This document shows, one piece after another, positions 8,448 through 13,523 of a DNA stretch of 13,523 bases. Source of the stretch: Cyclostephanos tholiformis (Eukaryota; Bacillariophyta; Thalassiosirophyceae; Thalassiosirales; Thalassiosiraceae); the NCBI GenBank assembly GCA_036939975.1, contig JALLPB010000705.1, positions 1 through 13,523 of the forward strand, written 5' to 3'. Below the pieces are notes generated by a model. The model was not told the DNA's origin, made no database searches, and saw only the letters and a program-made list of their open reading frames with translations. Every line of letters starts with the position of its first letter. Positions within the stretch are counted from its first letter, which is position 1. Made by a program: the position numbers and the translations under genes.

Positions 8448-8629
8448 TTGCAAGAAGAATTGTGGGGCCTCAACAACGCAGGCGTCTCGACGTCGGTCGC
8501 CAACCGCTGTTTCTCGATTCGCACGCAGAACGCAATGCACGAGATTGCCCCGCCCGTGTTATCACCGAGCTCGTCCGCGATCTCACCAAAGAACTCGCAA
8601 TCGATGTCGAGAAGAAGACACCGGCATGA
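8448..8629 (+). pseudogene. Unidentified exon-like segment with an internal frameshift
   Basis: After an AG at the start of the segment, one frame reads EELWGLNNAGVSTSVAN and RCFSIRTQNAMHEIA. Around 8552 the protein-like reading moves to another frame, RVITELVRDLTKELAIDVEK, which ends at a TGA (8627-8629). Both halves look like real protein, so a one-base loss near 8546-8554 is likely. I do not recognise the family. It may be the 3' end of the carbamoyltransferase-like gene upstream or of a separate gene. Confidence 0.4.
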
Positions 8630-8975
8630 TTGACACAGAGCGAAGTCTGTCGCGTCGTGTAGCTACACTGCTGTAGCGACAAACGCCAGGACGTCGATGA
8701 TACACCATGCCGCCCGCTGCCGCCGACGCTGCCGCCGCACGCTGCCGTCTGCATCGCACGCGCATCCCTGGGGTGGCTGCCTCGTTGAGTCGCAGTACTC
8801 CGTGTACCCCCCCCATCGCTGTCGTCAACATAGTCCTCCGAGCTGATGTGACGAGATCGGGGCAAACGCAGAGCATAGCTTGTTAGCAATGGTGACAATG
8901 GTGAGGAGGGGAAGGATGGACTTCATGATGGTTTGGCAAGTTCGATATTATGAATGTGATATATAGTAGCCTTGC

Positions 8976-8976
8976 N
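8976..8976. other. Single N: assembly gap or ambiguous base
   Basis: It is the only non-ACGT symbol in the window, immediately followed by the 55-bp repeat copy B. This suggests that two contigs were joined at a repeat, so continuity across this point should not be trusted. Confidence 0.9.
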
Positions 8977-9031
8977 CCTACGCATAGATCATACAAACCC
9001 CCCCCAAAAAAATTCCGAATAAATTAGACGG
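8977..9031. repeat. 55-bp dispersed repeat, copy B
   Basis: It is near-identical to 4085-4139, in the same orientation. Its left edge coincides exactly with the N at 8976. Confidence 0.85.
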
Positions 9032-9367
9032 TGCTTTCTGACATTCACCTGTCCCTTATGCCCCGGCTGTAATGGTAGCACCATCTTCAGTAGGCAGCAA
9101 GAATAATCAATTCAGGGAGTACTAAGCGCAATCATCCTTGGGGTGGATATTAGTTCAAGTTTGACTCCATTCCCAAACAGTAACAGAAATAGGGATGTTA
9201 TGCAATCACTCATATAAATATCATCACCATGCATATTCATGGGAGCGAATAGTTTCTACCATCTCTCATCAAGCACTCCGTTCGTCTGGATTGGTCAAGT
9301 GTGTCAAAGGTTGGATGTTACGAATGTTTAATTAATTCGAAGGAAATCAAAAACGCTGTGGACTCAC

Positions 9368-11523
9368 CCACGTCCCTCCTTCCACCAAACCGTCATCGTA
9401 AACTATGTCACCCATTCCGTGGGGAATTTTCTCATCGTTCACCTCTCCGGTGTACCGCCCCAAATCCCCGAAAACATCCTCAAATATCATGTTCTTGACA
9501 ACCCTGGCGGTTTTATTGTAAAGGTCCTTATATTCCTTGAGGGCCCGTTGCCTTTGATCATCGCCAAGAATATTGTCATCGGTCATGACCTGCTTCTTCC
9601 ATTCATGCTTTTGTTTCTCAGTCGCATCCCTGATACTACCAACAGTATTACTCCTCTTGTGGCTTGTACCTTTGGTTGGCTCTTTGTCCTTATCACATTT
9701 GCCATTCCTTGGCGATGGATCATGATGTGATGCACTTTTCTTCTGACTTCGCTTGAGGTGGATCGAGTTAGACTCTGAGTCTGTATCAGAGTAATCGACT
9801 GCTTGCCTGCCTTTGCCCCCGGCCGATTTGCGACCGACGAATTTCTTACTGCCGTTTGATGCCGCCGACTTTCGACTATTCCTGGATCCCGTCGAACGGT
9901 TGTCATCATCTTGTTCATTGGTGCATTCGACACATGCATCTCGAATTATCTTCCAGCCCCCGGTTAGCTATATGGTATCAAAACGTTTCGCGGTTGTATA
10001 AAGTTCGGCGCGTTGAGTAGTTGCAAGTGAGGCGACATCGGATGTAGTATGAACAAGGAGAAAATCTAAGCGATGGTATGTACCAACCTTCTTCTTGGCC
10101 AACTTTATGTGTGGATGCCGGTGGCAATATCCTTCATTGTCTGAAGCGATTCAAGGGAAGCGAGTCGAAATAAGTGAGAGATGTCATAGGCAACGATTGA
10201 CGACCCGCATGTATAATATGTGAGGAAAGGGTACAAACCAAATGGGCACTCGTATCGAGATGTCGTGCTCTGCAATGCACCTTGCTTGCTCGCCGCATTG
10301 GTGGCCGTCCTTCTGTCGCCGCCGCCCGACCCCTGCCTCAACAAACTGGTAGAGAGGCGTGAGAAGACCGACTTCTCCTCGGAGGCATCGGTCTGATTCC
10401 TCCCGCCCCTGCCCGACGATAGGGTAGATAGGCGCGAGAAGACCGATTTGTCATCCGGGGCATCGTCCCCCAAGGATCTGATGGAGAGGCGTGAAAAGAC
10501 CGATCGGTCGTCGGAGTTGTCGTTGTTCTGATTCCTATTATAACTCCCCCCCCCAGACGATTTGATCGAACGGCGAGAAGACACGGAACGATCCTCGGGG
10601 CTATTTCCCCGCGCCCTTGACGCCGATCTCGATGAACGTCTTGAGGTTAACGAGCGTTTGATCGGATTGTTGATGTACTCGTCCTCGAGGCACTTGGGAC
10701 AATGCGCAAGTAGGACCTATACGTGCGATAAAAGGATGTATGATTATTCACGTTGAGGGGGGGGTGTCGTCTTGGACGGAAAACGCGTAGAAGAGAAGAG
10801 AAAGGTGAAAGTAAAAACGAAAACGCGCATTCATCATCCCTAGCTTACCTTCCACCCTCCCGTTAGCTTCTTCTTCGCCAGCTGCATGTTCGGATGATGA
10901 TGACACCGTCCCTTGACATCGAACGGCGTATCGTATACCCTCCTCGGCCTCCTGGTCGCGGATCTCGATCGCGCGGGCGACATCGACATCGACGCGTCCC
11001 TTCCCCCCCCGGCGTTCAGTCGGCGCCACCTGCTGCCGTTCGACGATTTCGATCGGGCATCGTCGTTGTCATCGTCGTCGTCATCGTCGTTTTTGTCTCG
11101 CCCTACTGGTGATCCCACACCGCGGATCGCCGGGGATTTGGATCGAGCGCGCGACTGGCCCGATAACGACGCAGTCGCATTGGGACCGCCGCGACCGGTC
11201 CTGTGACCGTCGTTGACGCCGCCCCCTGCACCGGGGGAGTGCCGGATGCCTGTCGCCGCTCCCGTCGTCGTCTGGGTAGAAGTCTTCGTATACGGCGAAG
11301 ACGTCGAGGGCGAGCGTGGCGATTGCGGCGGCGCTACCTGCGTCGTCGGACCCGGGGCGGCGCACTTCGGACAACGTCGCATCAGTTCCTTGTACACGAC
11401 GGCGCCGCCGCCGCCCGCGGTCACCTTCAGCATTAGCCGAACGTCCGGATGACGGAGGCAGCCCCCGGTATCGTCGAAGTTCGCACCCTCGAACGCGGGC
11501 GTGGTCGTGCCGATGCCCGCCAT
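9368..11523 (-). CDS. Protein with three CxxHP/CxxC modules and a MORN-like repeat (3' end unresolved)
   Basis: The exons are 11523-10849, 10716-10239, 10140-10088 and 9967-9368 (602 codons so far), with introns of 132, 98 and 120 bp that are GT-AG and in phase. The start is ATG 11521-11523 (AAAACAATGG context). Three modules share C-x2-HP ... C-x2-C. Module 1 covers residues 22-54 (CLRHP, CPKC). Module 2 covers 207-234 ([18 protein letters not shown]). Module 3 covers 390-417 ([18 protein letters not shown]). Each could bind one metal ion through Cys/His; this is inference. Between modules 2 and 3 lie SVFSRLS repeats. Residues 540-572 look helical and charged, followed by a MORN-like repeat (574-602: [19 protein letters not shown], then GLVEGGTW). 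A GTGAGT donor follows W602, so at least one more exon is missing, perhaps lost at the N gap. Cellular role unknown. Confidence 0.8.
10353..10590 (-). repeat. In-gene tandem repeat coding D[RK]SVFSRLS units
   Basis: Four diverged units encode [27 protein letters not shown] and EKSVFSRLS at residues 267, 295, 314 and 339, spaced 28, 19 and 25 residues apart by glycine/asparagine-rich linkers. The serine-arginine pattern suggests repeated kinase sites. This lies in exon 2 of the CxxHP/CxxC protein. Confidence 0.8.
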
Positions 11524-12014
11524 TGTTTTTTCTCTCGTGGTTTGGGTGGCCTCCACTTTTTTATGACACCTTATATAACTAAAAAATAATAATTTCTGGT
11601 GGGAGTCGGGTTGCTGAGGTGGTACAGCCGGCCCATTCCGTGCGAAAAGGAGAGTGTATTGACCTCCTACGTGAACAAAAACGCCCTATTAATATGACAA
11701 CGGCGGGGCCTATTCACGACATCCTGCCCTAAAAATTTTTATTTCTCATGTCTCCTTTTCTCCTTTCCGGTATGCCCCGCCCTTTCTTCAGTCTGCTCTC
11801 TAATATTATTTTAAACTATTATGTTGCCGCGTTATGGAGTGTGGGTGCGTGCGATGCGATCGTTGGCTGCCGTACGAAAACGATAACTCAAGCGAAAATT
11901 CTTGTATGTGCACCACAAAACATTATATAGTATTTATTTTGAAGTCAACTCTCTGACGGAGATACGAAGCGGGCGGGCCATTTTTTACTTGCATAATAAA
12001 CCCCGGAGCAAATA
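11524..12014. promoter_or_regulatory. Divergent intergenic region between the CxxHP/CxxC and LRR genes
   Basis: Both neighbouring genes start outward from this 491-bp interval, so it should hold two promoters. On the minus strand a TATATAA (11571-11577) lies about 50 bp before the ATG. On the plus strand a TATATAG (11924-11930) lies about 85 bp before the ATG at 12015. These are candidate TATA boxes only; no other element was recognised. Confidence 0.4.
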
Positions 12015-13337
12015 ATGAGCGCGGTGATCGAGGACGAAGATGCGTCGACATCTTCATCCGCGAGTGATCTTGGGGGATCCACCGTGGAGAGCCGGAGCCT
12101 GGATGATAGCCGAACCAGCCTGGACGACAGTCAGAGGAGTATGGATAGCATCGGACTGATATTGCGCAGGCTCGAGGACGACGATTCGAATCTCGTCGAA
12201 CTAGACGTCGATATCAAATCGACGGACGCGGATGCGGCGAGGTGCATTTCGGTTGTATTGCCTGAGAACACCCGGCTGCAGAGACTGCGCATCGATTGCG
12301 GGAACGATCCGAGAAGCTCGGATATAATACGAAAGGTCGTTTCCGGCCTCAAGGGGAACTCGTCCGTCAAGAACGTCGAGATCCATAATCTGACTATGGA
12401 TCGCGATACGTCCGGCTGGATGGCGCAGTCGCTCGCCAACAGCAAGTCCCTGACGAACATCCGCATGACGAAATGCCGATTCCTCGGTTCAGGAGTGGGC
12501 ACGCTCTTCGTTGCGATCCAACACATCAAACAATTACGACATCTGAGCTTCTATCAATGCGACTGGGACGAGCATAATACCGAGATAATTGCATCATCGC
12601 TACCGTTCATGAAACTACTTTCTCTGTCGCTTGTTGGCATAAATATTGCCGACGACTCTTGGCCTTTCCTTCTCAATAACATCAAGCGTACCAAGGAATT
12701 AATCCTCCTGGATCTGTCTTCGAATAATATGGATGATGCCATAATCAGTTTACTCACAAAAACGATGATGCATCAACAATCCATATCAACGCTGGTCCTA
12801 TCGTCGTGTGGTCTCGATGATAACTGCGTTAAGGAACTTGCGAAGGGTCTTAAGAAATATTCACCATTAACCAGCCTTGACCTTTCAAATAACAGCCAGA
12901 TGAGCAGTAAGGGGGTCGTCCATTTGACCAGTAAGGGGGTCGTTTATTTGAAGGAACTGATGAAGCTCAATAATTCGATTACCGAGCTGAAGGTGAATGG
13001 TTGTGGCCTGGATCGACGTTCGCTAAATGACATCGAAGGCTGTCTCCGATACAACAATTCCGTCCTCAAAAGCTTTCTCTCGGAGGATGCGCATCAAAAA
13101 ATATTCGAGGTGGTCGACAAGATTGGCAAATTCGATATAGGCGAAAGTACTCGAAATATTGTGCAGGCTGTGTCCTTTGGCTCTGGTGCCGAGGAGGACT
13201 CCCCACCTCGTAGGGAGGCCGCAACTCGTAAGGAGGCCGCGACTCGTAAGGTGAAGTCTCGCTCTCGACAGGCAGTGAGGTACACGATGAAAGAGTCACC
13301 TTTATCATCTAAGGGGCCGCGTGATGTGTTCCTATGA
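12015..13337 (+). CDS. Leucine-rich-repeat protein (RNase-inhibitor-like LRRs), single exon, 440 aa
   Basis: An uninterrupted ORF runs from ATG 12015 (AATAATGAGC context) to TGA 13335-13337. Residues 1-48 are acidic and serine-rich (SLDDSRTSLDDSQRSMDS). About ten LRR units of roughly 28 residues begin near 60, 88, 118, 146, 174, 201, 229, 257, 285 and 322, with typical cores such as LILLDLSSNNMDD and ISTLVLSSCGLDDN. The ninth unit is 37 residues because of an internal duplication. The C-terminus is basic and repetitive (REAATRKEAATRK, KVKSRSRQAVRYTMK). No signal peptide or membrane segment is visible, so it is likely intracellular. LRRs of this type bind proteins; the partner is unknown. Such LRR proteins are abundant in stramenopile genomes, and no more specific name is justified. 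Confidence 0.88.
   Translation: MSAVIEDEDASTSSSASDLGGSTVESRSLDDSRTSLDDSQRSMDSIGLILRRLEDDDSNLVELDVDIKSTDADAARCISVVLPENTRLQRLRIDCGNDPRSSDIIRKVVSGLKGNSSVKNVEIHNLTMDRDTSGWMAQSLANSKSLTNIRMTKCRFLGSGVGTLFVAIQHIKQLRHLSFYQCDWDEHNTEIIASSLPFMKLLSLSLVGINIADDSWPFLLNNIKRTKELILLDLSSNNMDDAIISLLTKTMMHQQSISTLVLSSCGLDDNCVKELAKGLKKYSPLTSLDLSNNSQMSSKGVVHLTSKGVVYLKELMKLNNSITELKVNGCGLDRRSLNDIEGCLRYNNSVLKSFLSEDAHQKIFEVVDKIGKFDIGESTRNIVQAVSFGSGAEEDSPPRREAATRKEAATRKVKSRSRQAVRYTMKESPLSSKGPRDVFL
12906..12953 (+). repeat. 24-bp tandem duplication inside the ninth LRR
   Basis: Two adjacent 24-base units (12906-12929, 12930-12953; 20 of 24 identical) encode SKGVVHLT and SKGVVYLK. The phase is kept and eight residues are added to the repeat unit. 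Confidence 0.85.
13209..13250 (+). repeat. 18-bp tandem repeat coding REAATRK units
   Basis: Units of 18 bases starting at 13209 and 13227, with a partial third from 13245, encode R-REAAT, R-KEAAT and R-KV. They form part of the basic tail of the LRR protein. Confidence 0.7.
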
Positions 13338-13459
13338 AATAATGTTTCTATTATTTTTTTTTGTAGATTATCAGCTCCCTCCAAACGGGCTACAACGAAA
13401 TCTATATAGCTAATCCACACTCTTTTTTATTACTACGTGTAACATATCAATTGACCGGG
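13338..13459. other. 3' flank of the LRR gene
   Basis: An AT-rich interval with a T-run (13352-13362) and no further coding signal. It presumably contains the 3' UTR and poly(A) site; no clear AATAAA was identified. Confidence 0.4.
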
Positions 13460-13523
13460 CACTTTGGGAACACTTTGGTGACACTTTGGAGACACTTTGC
13501 TAACACTTCGGAGACACTTTGGA
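13460..13523 (+). repeat. 11-bp minisatellite running off the window end
   Basis: Nearly six units of the form CACTTTGGxxA (for example CACTTTGGGAA, CACTTTGGTGA, CACTTTGGAGA) follow each other with no spacer from 13460 to the last base. Variation is limited to a few positions per unit. Total array length is unknown. Confidence 0.9.

Larger units (their letters stand above)
8630..9367. other. Interval without a recognisable gene, containing an assembly gap
   Basis: The first part has GC-rich GCCGCC-type low-complexity sequence (about 8705-8765). The second part, beyond the N, must contain the intron and possibly the last exon of the minus-strand MORN gene, but no convincing exon was found. 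A frame near 9045-9090 on the minus strand reads TEDGATITAGA before a stop, but no acceptor joins it in phase. Confidence 0.5.

Noticed and set aside
8470..8898. 142-codon minus-strand ORF
   Set aside because: It is antisense to the protein-like plus-strand segment and otherwise runs through GCC-rich low-complexity sequence.
9040..9095. Possible last exon of the MORN gene reading TEDGATITAGA then stop
   Set aside because: No AG acceptor places it in phase with the donor at 9368, and a TGA lies just upstream in its frame.
11524..11556. Upstream extension of the CxxHP/CxxC protein to 11556
   Set aside because: The extended reading begins with GTG, and in a eukaryotic gene the ATG at 11521-11523 in a good context is preferred.
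11590..11660. tRNA-like look of the GGTTGCTGAGGTGGTACAGC stretch
   Set aside because: No anticodon stem, T-loop GTTCGA box or closing acceptor stem could be paired.

Overview
The window looks like a nuclear contig from a protist alga, most likely a diatom. The genes carry short GT-AG introns (70-196 bp). One protein repeats a cysteine/histidine module of the form CxxHP...GGWK...CxxC, which I associate with diatom predicted proteins. Decayed retroelement sequence lies next to intact genes, and there is a single-base assembly gap (N) at 8976. The species assignment is inference; no rRNA, tRNA, CRISPR or bacterial operon structure was seen.

Layout. 1-3493 (minus strand) is a dead retroelement. 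A Gag-like ORF ending in a CCCH zinc finger is followed by a reverse transcriptase, and both are broken by stops, frameshifts, a deletion of the first RT catalytic block and a 168-bp tandem duplication at the window edge. 3494-4252 is non-coding and holds hairpins and one copy of a 55-bp repeat. 4253-6110 (minus) is a well-supported six-exon gene for a 463-residue BRO1-domain (Alix/BROX-like, ESCRT-linked) protein with a C-terminal PPSY motif. 6268-6860 is a 593-bp element with 80-bp terminal inverted repeats and internal 62-bp tandem repeats rich in ACCGGT palindromes. Directly abutting it, 6861-7752 (plus) holds four exons of a 5'-truncated NodU/CmcH-type carbamoyltransferase, trailing into decayed or unidentified exon-like sequence up to 8629. 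8630-9367 is mostly uninterpretable and contains the N gap and the second copy of the 55-bp repeat.

9368-11523 (minus) is a four-exon gene for a protein with three CxxHP/CxxC modules, a tandem [11 protein letters not shown] phospho-repeat and a C-terminal MORN-like repeat; its last exon(s) could not be found. A 491-bp divergent intergenic region (11524-12014) separates it from 12015-13337 (plus), an intact 440-residue leucine-rich-repeat protein. The window ends inside an 11-bp minisatellite.

The genes do not form an evident pathway. The region reads as ordinary eukaryotic genes interspersed with mobile-element wreckage. The most interesting items are the triple CxxHP/CxxC-MORN protein, the PPxY-bearing BRO1 protein, and the inverted-repeat element sitting at the break point of the carbamoyltransferase remnant.
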